The notes under the pieces are model-generated. The model was not told the DNA's origin. It worked only from the letters and a program-made list of their open reading frames with translations, and did no database searches. Made by a program: the position numbers and the translations under genes. Positions 1 through 8,660 of a stretch of DNA of 35,386 bases are shown here, one piece after another. The first letter of the stretch is position 1; each line of letters opens with the position of its first letter. Source of the DNA: Bacteroidaceae bacterium (GTDB taxonomy: Bacteria; Bacteroidota; Bacteroidia; Bacteroidales; Bacteroidaceae); NCBI GenBank assembly GCA_024684455.1, contig JAIKWU010000095.1, positions 1-35,386 on the forward strand, written 5' to 3'.

Positions 1-57
1 CCTTGCGGATTACCGTTCCACTGCCACATTTAGGGCACTTTTTTTGCCGTTTTTCAT
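1..57 (-). pseudogene. possible 5' end of a transposase-like zinc-ribbon protein, frame-disrupted, runs off the left edge
   Basis: Reading leftward from an ATG at 57, the first codons give M-K-N-G-K-K and then a stop after 15 residues. The -1 frame reads on without a stop to the edge as K-K-C-P-K-C-G-S-G-T-V-I-R-K. CPKCGSGTVIRK is a typical N-terminal zinc ribbon, as in IS1-type InsA proteins and other zinc-ribbon transposases. The two frames meet at a run of seven A on the minus strand (T7 on plus, about 39-45). A run of five or eight A would restore a continuous frame. Only about 18 residues are visible, so the family is not certain and a non-coding origin is possible. The shift could be a genuine mutation, slippage or a homopolymer error. 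Confidence 0.3.
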
Positions 58-123
58 GTCTATAATATTATAACCGCTGCAAAGTTAAGAATTTCAATAC
101 ATTACAACGATTTTAGGAGTATA

Positions 124-155
124 TTTGAGCTATAGGCCAAAAAATCGTACCTTTG
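124..155 (+). promoter_or_regulatory. sigma-ABfr-type promoter for the small ORF / S8 protease unit
   Basis: TTTG at 124-127 and TACCTTTG at 148-155 are separated by 20 bases, matching the Bacteroidetes -33/-7 consensus (TTTG, 19-21 bases, TAnnTTTG). The start of transcription is expected near 162, leaving a leader of about 90 bases before the ATG at 253. Confidence 0.75.
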
Positions 156-252
156 CAGCCGTGTTTGCAAAAAAAATTACACACATTTGTATCTGCAGCA
201 ACACACAAACTATATATTGCTACCCGATTAAGGTAAAAAGACACATTTAATT

Positions 253-438
253 ATGATGAAGAAACTGTACGTAACACCGTACCAGCACGAAAACTCGTTT
301 GAATTTTGCGACAGCATTGCGTATGAGGTGAACCCTGACCAATCCACCGGTGATGTATTCGCGAAAGAACGCCAGGACGATTCCGACAACACGAACACTT
401 TCGGACAGGAGTCGGAATGGCAGAACGGGCTCTGGTAA
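253..438 (+). CDS. small hypothetical protein (61 aa) upstream of the S8 protease
   Basis: This is a 61-codon ORF starting with a double ATG (253 and 256), about 90 bases downstream of a good Bacteroidetes promoter and 38 bases ahead of the protease start, on the same strand. It begins M-M-K-K-L-Y-V-T-P and continues through an acidic, Asn/Asp/Gln-rich region that ends in W-Q-N-G-L-W. It has no signal peptide, no transmembrane segment and one Cys (about residue 19). Short proteins with an M-K-K-x-Y-V-x-P start are common in Prevotella and Bacteroides, often beside secreted proteins. I know of no established function. The promoter and operon-like placement support a real gene. A leader-peptide role or chance ORF cannot be excluded. 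Confidence 0.55.
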   Translation: MMKKLYVTPYQHENSFEFCDSIAYEVNPDQSTGDVFAKERQDDSDNTNTFGQESEWQNGLW

Positions 439-476
439 GCAACTGAAAGAAAAATCACATTAACAATACTTACAAA

Positions 477-3400
477 ATGAGAAAAAGATTACTATTATTG
501 GTAGTGGCAGTATGCTCGTTCACGCTTATGATTGCGCAGAACGAAGAGAAGTACTCCATCACAACGCAACTGTTCCTGCAGGACATGGCAGGCAACATCG
601 ACTTGAATGCCAACACGAAGGCATCGGCTACTGAAAAGCGATTCGGTCTGCATCCCGTGGTCGACAAGCAGATGCGCAAATACGACCGTTTTGTCGCTGC
701 ACCCGACACTATCGACGGACAAGTCTTCATGTCGGCTTTTGTCCATCTGAAAAACAACGCCGACCTCTCCGAACTGGAGGCTCTCGGCGTGCAGGTTCAG
801 ACTGCTTTCGGAAACGGACGAATTACAGCACTGATTCCCGTTGAAAAGGTGGAACAGGTGGCTGCCCTCGACAACGTGACGAAGATCAAGGCTGCCCAGA
901 TGATGCGTCCCACCACCCATCCAGCCCGCCAAAAGACCAATGTTGACGATATCCTCACACAGTCGGCCGATGCCATTGCCGCCGGCCTGGACAAGGTGTA
1001 CGACGGTAGCGGCGTCATCCTCGGTGTTATCGACACGGGCATCGACTTCAATCACATCGCCTTCAAGGACAAGAACGGTAATAGCCGTATCAAGCGTGCG
1101 TATGTTTATAATGGTAGTACTGCTCAGTTCTATAATACCATCAATAGTACGACCCTTACTGACGACAACACCGAGGACCATGGCACGCACACCAGTTCGA
1201 CAGCAGGTGGTTCGAGCGTCACCGTCAGCGGCTCAACGGTCACCGTGACTGACGACCACGCCTCGGCTGCTTACGGCGGCATGGCTCCTGGCGCCGACCT
1301 CTACTTGGCTGGCGTGAACGGACTGTCCGACACTTACATGACCAATGCGTTAAACGATATGGTGAGTTATGCCAACACACAGGGAAAGCCGTTGGTTGTC
1401 AGCAATAGTTGGGGGTCTCAGTTGGGTCCTCACGATGGTACCGGCGACTGGGCAGACCTCGTGAACCAGTACTTTGGCCCAAGCCATCCCAATCGTGTCA
1501 TCTTGTTCGCATCGTCGAACGATGCTGGTAAGAGTCAGGGTGGTATCAGCGTATCGGGTACGGCGAGCAGCGCAAGTCCGCTCGGTACGATTCTTCGCTC
1601 ACACTACTATAGCGACACCGATGATGGTTTCCACTACGAAGGCATTCTTGCTTCGGCATGGGCTCGCTCCTCCAGTGTCAGCACCGTCCAGTGTAAGGTA
1701 CATGTACTCAACTCCAGCACAGGTGCCCTCGTTGCATCTTCCAACACAGTCACCCCCACTACGAACGGTGCTCAGGTAACAGGTCTGACCAACTACTACA
1801 GCGGCACGCTCTATGCCCTTAAGGACTATGTCGATGCCAATAAGACACAAATCTTGCTCTATGCCTCCAGCGGGATGGAATCTAAGAGTTACACCAGTAG
1901 TTATCAAAGCAACTATACGCTGGCCGTCGAATTCTTCCCCTCATCAGGCAGTTCTGTGATTGACGTCTGGGCAGGCGGCTATTCCTACTTCACCAACCAC
2001 CTGACCACTTCAGGACATGCATGGACTAACGGCTCATCAGACATGAGTGTGAGCGATGAAGCCACCATTCCCAATGCCATCAGCATCGGTGCCTATGTTT
2101 CGCGCACCGACTGGCGTTCGGCAGCTGGCACAAACTATACGTCAGCCGGCGAATACACTATGGACGACATCGCACCATTCTCCAGTTATGCGCTTGCATC
2201 GAAGAGCCCCACAGGTTTGCAGTATCCGTGGATTACGGCTCCAGGTGCCCGACTCGCCGCCGCCGTCAACCACAACCACACCAAGTCGGTTGATGCCTCA
2301 TACAGTTACTATGGCGATAATTTCATCAACGACCTCGTTGTCAACAGCACCACCAACCCCTATGCCATGATGGAAGGAACGTCGATGGCTACCCCGACAG
2401 CAGCCGGTATCGTGGCTCTGTGGCTGCAGGCATCGATGGAAGAAGGGGCTGCGCACAAGAACCTCACCGTCGGCGACGTAAAGACCATCATGCAGGAGAC
2501 AGCCATCAATGATGCGTTTACCACCACAGGTGCCAACGCTTCACACTTCGGCAATGGTAAGATAGACGCACTGGCAGGCATCCAGTATATTCTCGGTGTC
2601 AGCGGTGGTCCGACCATCAAGGCCACACCAGCCACCGTTGCGTTTGACGAAAACACATACGTCACACGCACCTACACTAAGACGGTCAATGTGAAGGGTT
2701 TGAACCTTGAAGGAAACATCACGGCTTCGCTGAGCGGCAACGCTGCCTTCAGCATCGACAAGACCACCATCACTCAGACAGCAGGCTCGGCTGATGCAGA
2801 CATCACCATTACGTGGAGTCCCACTGTGGCAGGTACGCAGAGCGCCACCATCACGCTCACCAGCCAGAATGCCGAGACCGTCACTGTCAGCATTACTGGT
2901 ACGGCCAAGCCTGCCGACCCGTTCATCGTTGCTGATCCAGAAGAACTAACCTTCACGGCTGACATCAATGCGTCGCAGACGCTTAGTGTCGATGTGCTCA
3001 GTGAGTTCCTCGCAGACAACATCACACTCACGCTCACCGACGCCAGCGGCGTGTTCTCACTCAGCAGCACCAGCATCACGAAGGCTGCAAGTGAGGAAGG
3101 CGCATCGTTCGACGTTACCTTCAATGCTCCTGCTACCGAAGGCACTTACACTGGCACCGTCACATTGAGCAGCCCTGGTGCCGACGATGTCACCATCACC
3201 CTCTCTGCTACTGCCAACGATGGCGGCAAGGCCTCTGACGCCTACCTCAACATCGCAAAATATGCGACGATTGACGATGCAGGATGGCGCACGGCATTGG
3301 TTGATAATCTCTACAAATACACAGAGTACAAGAGCGATGGATTCGCATGGCTGACGCTGCCCGTCTATGGTGCATTCGTTGGTGCCCGCTATGCTACCAA

Positions 3401-5069
3401 CAGTAGCACAGTAGGTAGCGGTCATCCACAGGCTTGGATTGAGAGTTCTTTGGGAACAAGCAATACTTACGGTGGTACAACGTGGACGAACACGGCCTCT
3501 GCTACCAGTCCGTTTAATGGCAACAGTGCGTACTTTACTTCAGCAACGTCTCGTGCCATTGGTTACAACAGCAGAACTAACACAGAAATTCGCACTGTTA
3601 GTTTCTATGTAACTAACACTACGGAAATCAGACTCTCTGGTACAGGACGTAGCGGTTCAAGCGCATCTTATCCAGCACGCTTAAGGATTTATGAATGCAC
3701 GAAGAATTCAGATGGTACGGTAACTGCATCCACAACGGCCTCTGTCAACCAGACCAGCAGTTCGACATCAACGTTTACCTTGCAAAGCGGTACTCTCGAT
3801 GAAACGAAGATTTATAAAGTCGAGACCAGTATTTATCGTGGATACCTCTACGAAATCGCCTTCAAGACTCCGATTAACGCTAATCCTGAAATCACTGTTA
3901 ACCCGACATCCCTGTCGATGACGGCAAATGTAGGCAAGACGGAGACGAAGACTGTGACCGTCACAGGCGTGAACCTGACAGCAGGTATCTCGACCGCCAT
4001 CAGCGGAACAAATGCAGGACTGTTTAGCATAAGTCCTGCAAGTCTGACGACGACGGGCGGAACGCTCAACGTGACTTATGCTCCTACGGCAGCAGGCAAT
4101 CATACTGCCACACTGACGCTGTCGAGCACGGGTGCCGAGTCTGTTACCGTCAATCTCAACGGTACAGCCGCCGAACCTGAAATGATTGTTGACCCCGACG
4201 CACTGACCTTCTCGACTTATGCTGGCAACAGCGTGACTGGCACATTCGACGTGCTGGGAACGAACCTCAACGGTGCTGTCACCCTGACACTGAACGACGC
4301 CAACAACGTCTTCAGTCTGAGCTCAAGCAGCATGACGAAGGCACAAGCCGAAGAGGGTGCGACCGTTACCGTTACCTTCGCTCCAACGTCTGAATCGGTC
4401 TATAACGCTACCGTTACCATCTCAACCGAAGGTGTAGCCGACCAGATTGTCACGCTCACAGGTACTGCCACGAAGTCATCCGTTGCGGTGACCATCAATA
4501 AGTATGGCTTGACCACGCTCTATACGGACGTTCCACTTGAGATTCCTTACGAAACGGAAGAGGACATCCTGGGTGTTTACTTTGGCAAGTCGCTGGAAGA
4601 AGGTGAACTCCGTGTTAAGCGTCTCAATCAATACATTCCTGCACTTACGGGTGTGATTATCCAAGGTAACTCCGGCACCTTCTCGTTCCCTGTTGCCAAG
4701 GTTGCCGTACCTGAATTGGCACAGGAAAATGTGCTGCATGGCACACTGGTTGACCTGCCTGTCAGTGAAATCACTGGAGGCATTGTCTTGACGATGGGCC
4801 GTGGCCCCGAGGGCTATATCGGCTTCTACAAGTACAGCGGCACTACCATTCCTGCAGGTAAGGTTTACCTTATCTACAATAGCAGCGAGGCAAAGTCTAT
4901 GAACATCGTTGTTGACAATAGCGATGGTACGGCTACTTCCATCAGCAAGGTGGCCGATAAGGCTGAGCGCCACGATGAGTGGTACACACTGCAAGGCGTT
5001 CGTCTGGAAGGAAAGCCTGTCGGTAAGGGCTTCTACATCCACAACGGCAAGAAGGAACTGCTGAAGTAA
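477..5069 (+). CDS. secreted S8 (subtilisin-like) serine protease with Ig-like repeats and a T9SS-like C-terminus
   Basis: A 1530-residue exported serine endopeptidase. Residues 1-20 form a signal peptide ending near M-I-A-Q-N. Residues ~80-145 resemble an I9-type propeptide. The S8 catalytic domain spans ~165-705. Its triad is Asp186 (GVIDTGID), His235 (EDHGTHTS) and Ser636 (EGTSMATP), with Asn348 (ASSND) as the likely oxyanion-hole residue. A long insertion lies between His and Ser. Four Ig-like, choice-of-anchor-type repeats follow: two at ~710-905 and two at ~1136-1330. Between them, ~915-1130, is a Ser/Thr-rich beta region. The last ~45 residues (WYTLQGVRL...GKGFYIHNGKKELLK) resemble the Prevotella C-terminal motif seen on surface or type IX-exported proteins. 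Family size is usually 400-800 residues, so this is a large multidomain member. A terminator follows. The protease call is firm. Surface attachment is inferred. Confidence 0.93.
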   Translation: MRKRLLLLVVAVCSFTLMIAQNEEKYSITTQLFLQDMAGNIDLNANTKASATEKRFGLHPVVDKQMRKYDRFVAAPDTIDGQVFMSAFVHLKNNADLSELEALGVQVQTAFGNGRITALIPVEKVEQVAALDNVTKIKAAQMMRPTTHPARQKTNVDDILTQSADAIAAGLDKVYDGSGVILGVIDTGIDFNHIAFKDKNGNSRIKRAYVYNGSTAQFYNTINSTTLTDDNTEDHGTHTSSTAGGSSVTVSGSTVTVTDDHASAAYGGMAPGADLYLAGVNGLSDTYMTNALNDMVSYANTQGKPLVVSNSWGSQLGPHDGTGDWADLVNQYFGPSHPNRVILFASSNDAGKSQGGISVSGTASSASPLGTILRSHYYSDTDDGFHYEGILASAWARSSSVSTVQCKVHVLNSSTGALVASSNTVTPTTNGAQVTGLTNYYSGTLYALKDYVDANKTQILLYASSGMESKSYTSSYQSNYTLAVEFFPSSGSSVIDVWAGGYSYFTNHLTTSGHAWTNGSSDMSVSDEATIPNAISIGAYVSRTDWRSAAGTNYTSAGEYTMDDIAPFSSYALASKSPTGLQYPWITAPGARLAAAVNHNHTKSVDASYSYYGDNFINDLVVNSTTNPYAMMEGTSMATPTAAGIVALWLQASMEEGAAHKNLTVGDVKTIMQETAINDAFTTTGANASHFGNGKIDALAGIQYILGVSGGPTIKATPATVAFDENTYVTRTYTKTVNVKGLNLEGNITASLSGNAAFSIDKTTITQTAGSADADITITWSPTVAGTQSATITLTSQNAETVTVSITGTAKPADPFIVADPEELTFTADINASQTLSVDVLSEFLADNITLTLTDASGVFSLSSTSITKAASEEGASFDVTFNAPATEGTYTGTVTLSSPGADDVTITLSATANDGGKASDAYLNIAKYATIDDAGWRTALVDNLYKYTEYKSDGFAWLTLPVYGAFVGARYATNSSTVGSGHPQAWIESSLGTSNTYGGTTWTNTASATSPFNGNSAYFTSATSRAIGYNSRTNTEIRTVSFYVTNTTEIRLSGTGRSGSSASYPARLRIYECTKNSDGTVTASTTASVNQTSSSTSTFTLQSGTLDETKIYKVETSIYRGYLYEIAFKTPINANPEITVNPTSLSMTANVGKTETKTVTVTGVNLTAGISTAISGTNAGLFSISPASLTTTGGTLNVTYAPTAAGNHTATLTLSSTGAESVTVNLNGTAAEPEMIVDPDALTFSTYAGNSVTGTFDVLGTNLNGAVTLTLNDANNVFSLSSSSMTKAQAEEGATVTVTFAPTSESVYNATVTISTEGVADQIVTLTGTATKSSVAVTINKYGLTTLYTDVPLEIPYETEEDILGVYFGKSLEEGELRVKRLNQYIPALTGVIIQGNSGTFSFPVAKVAVPELAQENVLHGTLVDLPVSEITGGIVLTMGRGPEGYIGFYKYSGTTIPAGKVYLIYNSSEAKSMNIVVDNSDGTATSISKVADKAERHDEWYTLQGVRLEGKPVGKGFYIHNGKKELLK

Positions 5070-5087
5070 TCACAACATTATTTGCAT

Positions 5088-5118
5088 AAAGAAAGCCACC
5101 CCACAGGTGGCTTTCTTT
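5088..5118. terminator. intrinsic terminator after the S8 protease
   Basis: A perfect 13-bp inverted repeat, AAAGAAAGCCACC (5088-5100) and GGTGGCTTTCTTT (5106-5118), encloses a 5-base loop. The arms begin and end in A/T-rich tracts, so the element could stop transcription in either direction. It lies 18 bases after the protease stop codon. Confidence 0.85.
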
Positions 5119-5149
5119 GTCTGTTTCCATTAAATAGTTGGGCTTTTGT

Positions 5150-5180
5150 TTTGCTATGTGAGCACGAATTCGTATTTTTG
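5150..5180 (+). promoter_or_regulatory. sigma-ABfr-type promoter of the GH95-GH16 gene
   Basis: TTTG at 5150-5153 and TATTTTTG at 5173-5180 are 19 bases apart, a full match to TTTG-N19-TAnnTTTG. A start near 5187 lies downstream of the terminator and just before the ATG at 5202. This rules out the in-frame ATG at 5082. Confidence 0.75.
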
Positions 5181-5201
5181 TCATTAGAACAACAAAAAGG
5201 G

Positions 5202-8200
5202 ATGAAGATGAGAATAAGTTTAGTTAATCTGTACCGTGCTTGGACCGTAACCTTGGTTTGGGCCCTGATGCAGTGTGCCGAAATGCGGGCACAACTTTGG
5301 TACGACCGTCCTGCTGAGGCTTGGGAAGAGGCTTTGCCGCTGGGTAACGGCAGTCTGGGCGCGATGGTATGGGGCGGCGTCGAGGAAGAACTGATTCAGT
5401 TGAATGAGGCAACGTTATGGTCGGGCGGACCCCTGCCGACAAGTGTAAACCCTGAAGCGGTGAAGTATCTGCCGCAGGTGCGCGAGGCGTTGGCACAGAA
5501 AGACTTCGGGCGAGCAAACGAGTTGTGCAAGCGGATGCAGGGCTTCTACTCACAGAGTTATCTGCCGCTGGGCGACCTGCACATTGCCTACCGCTATCCG
5601 CGCTGGCTCGACGGGAGACCGCCTGGTGGTGACCTCAAGCGCTATCACCGCGAACTCGTGATGGACGAGGCGCAGGTCAACGTGTCGTATCTGAAGACAG
5701 GCGATGCCTACGAACGTCACATGTATGTGTCGGAGCCAGACCAAGCCCTGATTATCCATCTCAAAGGCTACAGCATGTGGATTGACATCAGCGTGACATC
5801 GCCACTACGGTATGAGCAGGAGGTGCACGATGGGAATATGCTCGTGATGCGTGGACGTGCACCGTGGCGTGTCGATCCCAACTACTATAACAAGCCTGGA
5901 CGCGATCCGTTCGACTGGGGCACAGGACCTGAGACATACGGAATGCGGTGGCAGACGAATGTGGCTGTCGGACAGTGCGACGGAAATGTGCGTGCCGACG
6001 AGAAAGGACTGCATATCGAAGGAGCGCATTCAGTGTATCTCTATGTGACCGCTGCGACGAGTTTCAACGGCAACGACCGTCACCCTTATCTTGATGGCAA
6101 AGACGAAGCAGCCTTGGCCGACAGCCGCTTGAAGCATGTCATGGCGAAGAATCCTATAAACGTGGCCGAGGCACATCGTGCGGACTTCAAGCGTCTATTT
6201 GACCGTGTGCATCTTTCGCTGGGCCGTATGGAACATTTGCGCGACACGATTCCGACCGATGTGCGCCTCCGTCAGTACAGCGAAGGTGCTGAAGATGCCG
6301 GACTGGAAACCCTGCTGTTCGACTATGGCCGTTACTTGCTGATTTCGTCTTCGCGCCAGCAAGCCGTTCCTGCCAATCTGCAGGGCATCTGGAATCCGCA
6401 CCTGCGGGCTCCGTGGTCGTCGAACTATACGATTAATATCAACACCGAGATGAACTATTGGCTTGCTGAGCCATGCAACCTAAGCGAACTGCACCAACCT
6501 CTGTTGAGTTGGATTCAGACCTTGCCGCGCAACGGCCGCAACACCGCCCGTGAGTTCTATGGTATGGACGGCTGGGTGGCTCATCACAACAGCGACCTCT
6601 GGGGCATGACTTGCCCCGTGGGCGACCGTGGTGATGGTGACCCACAGTGGGCTAACTGGTACATGGGTGCGGCATGGCTCTGCCAGCACTTGTGGGAACA
6701 TTACGCTTTTACACAAGACAAGAAATACCTCAAGGAGGTCTATCCGACGATGCGCGAGGCTGCGCAGTTCTGCATGGAATGGCTCGTCGAAAAGCAAGAT
6801 GCTGATGGGCAGACATACCTGATGACAGCGCCTTCGACTTCGCCCGAAAACCGCTTCCGCTACAACGGAAAGACCTATGCGGTGAGTGAGGGCACGACGA
6901 TGGACGTGGCCATCATCCGCGACCTCTTCAACAACGTCATCGCGGCATCGGAGGTGCTCAATACGGACAAGGAATTTCGTCTGCAGGTCGAGCAGAAACG
7001 CGCACGGTTGCTGCCGTTCAAAGTGAGTCCGCGCACTGGACGCCTGCAGGAGTGGATGGAGGACTTCGACGACGAAGACCCGCACCATCGCCACATCTCG
7101 CACCTGTTCGCCCTGCATCCGAGCAACCAGATTTCGCCCATCACGACGCCCCTTCTGGCTCGCGCTGCCGACCGCACGTTCGAACTGCGAGGCGACGCCG
7201 GAACGGGTTGGAGCATGGCGTGGAAGATGAACTTCGCCGCGCGTCTGCTTGACGGCAACCATGCTTACAAGATGCTGCGCCAGGCGCTCTCGTTCGTCGA
7301 TCCAAAACGTCCACGGCGTGGAGGCACCTTTCCCAACCTCTTCGACGCACATCCGCCGTTCCAGATCGACGGCAATTTTGGTGCGACGGCGGGAGTGTGC
7401 GAGATGCTGTTGCAAAGTCATCTGAGCGAAGTACACCTGTTGCCAGCCCTACCCGGCGCATGGCGCGAAGGCAGCGTCAGTGGTCTGAAGGCGCGTGGAG
7501 GCTTCACCGTCAGCATGACGTGGTCGGCAAACCAGTTGACCGACGCCACTCTGACGTCGGACGCTGGAAAACCCTGCAGTCTGCGCACCTCAGTGCCTGT
7601 CGAGGTGGAGGGCACGAACGCCACCAGTAGGCAGGACGGCAAACACTATGTCACGGTGTTCCCGACGAAGAAGGGAAAGACCTACAAAGTGCAAGCGAAA
7701 GGCGGTCAGATGCCAGTGCTCGACAATGCGTGGCGTCTGGTATGGCATGACGAATTTGACGGCACAGGTCCGCTCGACACACAGACGTGGCAGTCGGAGC
7801 GCGGCTTTGTGCGCAACGAAGAGTTTCAGTGGTATCAGCAGGAGAATGCCTTCCGCGACAACGGTCTGCTTGTGCTCGAGGCACGTCTTGACAGCATCGC
7901 GAATCCGCACTTTCGCGGAGGCGATGCCGACTATGACGATGTGTCGCCCACCACGATGGGTGGTCACTGGCGTCAGCGTCGGCCCTATGCCCGCTATTCA
8001 TCAGGCAGTGTGAACACACGCAAGAGTTATTCGTTCCAGTACGGTCGCATGGAGGTACGTGCCCGCATCCCTGCCCGCTGCGGTGCGTGGCCCGCCATCT
8101 GGACGCTCGGCACGAAATTGCCGTGGCCGTCGTGTGGCGAATGTGACGTGATGGAATACTATCGCTATAACGGCCACCCCATCATCTTAGCCAATGCGGC

Positions 8201-8546
8201 TTGGGGAAACGACTACCCCAATTCAGCCGTATGGAACACGAAGCGCATCCCATACGTTCGTTTTCTGGAGAAAGACACCGACTGGGGCGAGAAGTTCCAT
8301 GTGTGGACGATGGACTGGACCGAGGACTACATCCGCATCTACCTCGACGGTGAACTGCTGAACGACATCGACTTGTCGAAGACGGTGAACGGTTCGCAGG
8401 GCAACTACATCAACCCCTTCCATCAGCCGCACTACATCCTTCTCGACCTTGCCATCGGCGGGCAGAATGGAGGCTGGCCCGACGATGCCGACTTCCCTAT
8501 GCGCTACGAAATCGACTATGTGAGGGTGTATCAGCACGACGAATAA
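5202..8546 (+). CDS. secreted GH95-GH16 fusion glycosidase (alpha-L-fucosidase-like plus endo-beta-glycanase-like)
   Basis: 1114 residues from the ATG at 5202, which follows an A-rich AAAAAGGG stretch and a promoter. An upstream in-frame ATG at 5082 lies inside the terminator and is rejected. Residues 1-30 are a signal peptide (ends near M-R-A-Q). Residues ~31-835 are GH95, which removes alpha-1,2-fucose or alpha-L-galactose. The family hallmarks are present: WEEALPLGNGSLGAMVWGG near the start, Asn412 and Asn414 (ININ), the acid Glu549 (TSPEN) and Asp723 (QIDGNFG). Residues ~844-1110 are GH16 (WHDEFDG...), with the catalytic ExDxxE signature at Glu980-Asp982-Glu985 (GECDVMEY) and the usual C-terminal D-Y-V-R-V-Y-Q. 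Both active sites look intact. GH16 substrates vary (beta-1,3-glucan, galactans, mucin O-glycans). A fucosylated galactan or O-glycan is a reasonable inference. I am not aware of this fusion as a standard architecture. Confidence 0.93.
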   Translation: MKMRISLVNLYRAWTVTLVWALMQCAEMRAQLWYDRPAEAWEEALPLGNGSLGAMVWGGVEEELIQLNEATLWSGGPLPTSVNPEAVKYLPQVREALAQKDFGRANELCKRMQGFYSQSYLPLGDLHIAYRYPRWLDGRPPGGDLKRYHRELVMDEAQVNVSYLKTGDAYERHMYVSEPDQALIIHLKGYSMWIDISVTSPLRYEQEVHDGNMLVMRGRAPWRVDPNYYNKPGRDPFDWGTGPETYGMRWQTNVAVGQCDGNVRADEKGLHIEGAHSVYLYVTAATSFNGNDRHPYLDGKDEAALADSRLKHVMAKNPINVAEAHRADFKRLFDRVHLSLGRMEHLRDTIPTDVRLRQYSEGAEDAGLETLLFDYGRYLLISSSRQQAVPANLQGIWNPHLRAPWSSNYTININTEMNYWLAEPCNLSELHQPLLSWIQTLPRNGRNTAREFYGMDGWVAHHNSDLWGMTCPVGDRGDGDPQWANWYMGAAWLCQHLWEHYAFTQDKKYLKEVYPTMREAAQFCMEWLVEKQDADGQTYLMTAPSTSPENRFRYNGKTYAVSEGTTMDVAIIRDLFNNVIAASEVLNTDKEFRLQVEQKRARLLPFKVSPRTGRLQEWMEDFDDEDPHHRHISHLFALHPSNQISPITTPLLARAADRTFELRGDAGTGWSMAWKMNFAARLLDGNHAYKMLRQALSFVDPKRPRRGGTFPNLFDAHPPFQIDGNFGATAGVCEMLLQSHLSEVHLLPALPGAWREGSVSGLKARGGFTVSMTWSANQLTDATLTSDAGKPCSLRTSVPVEVEGTNATSRQDGKHYVTVFPTKKGKTYKVQAKGGQMPVLDNAWRLVWHDEFDGTGPLDTQTWQSERGFVRNEEFQWYQQENAFRDNGLLVLEARLDSIANPHFRGGDADYDDVSPTTMGGHWRQRRPYARYSSGSVNTRKSYSFQYGRMEVRARIPARCGAWPAIWTLGTKLPWPSCGECDVMEYYRYNGHPIILANAAWGNDYPNSAVWNTKRIPYVRFLEKDTDWGEKFHVWTMDWTEDYIRIYLDGELLNDIDLSKTVNGSQGNYINPFHQPHYILLDLAIGGQNGGWPDDADFPMRYEIDYVRVYQHDE

Positions 8547-8568
8547 GTTTCATGGAATGGATATAAAA

Positions 8569-8650
8569 ACTACGAATTTCACGAATTAAACGAATGCCGA
8601 TGTTTCACTTTAGTCAAAAAATTATTCGTTTAATTCGTGAAATTCGTAGT
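8569..8650. repeat. perfect 27-bp inverted repeat between convergent genes
   Basis: The arm at 8569-8595 is repeated in exact reverse complement at 8624-8650, separated by 28 bases. Each arm contains iterated CGAATT-like words (ACGAATTTCACGAATTAAAC). The element occupies nearly the whole gap between the GH95-GH16 stop (8546) and the activase stop (8661). It probably serves as a bidirectional terminator or transcript-end hairpin. Its AT-rich arms lack a classic GC stem. Confidence 0.8.
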
Positions 8651-8660
8651 AAAGATGTAG

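Noticed and set aside
5082-5201. N-terminal extension of the GH95-GH16 protein
   Set aside because: The extra codons lie in the terminator hairpin and upstream of the promoter. The ATG at 5202 opens a proper signal peptide.
6480-7436. 318-codon open frame antisense to the GH95 domain
   Set aside because: Shadow frame over a region with conserved GH95 catalytic motifs on the plus strand.
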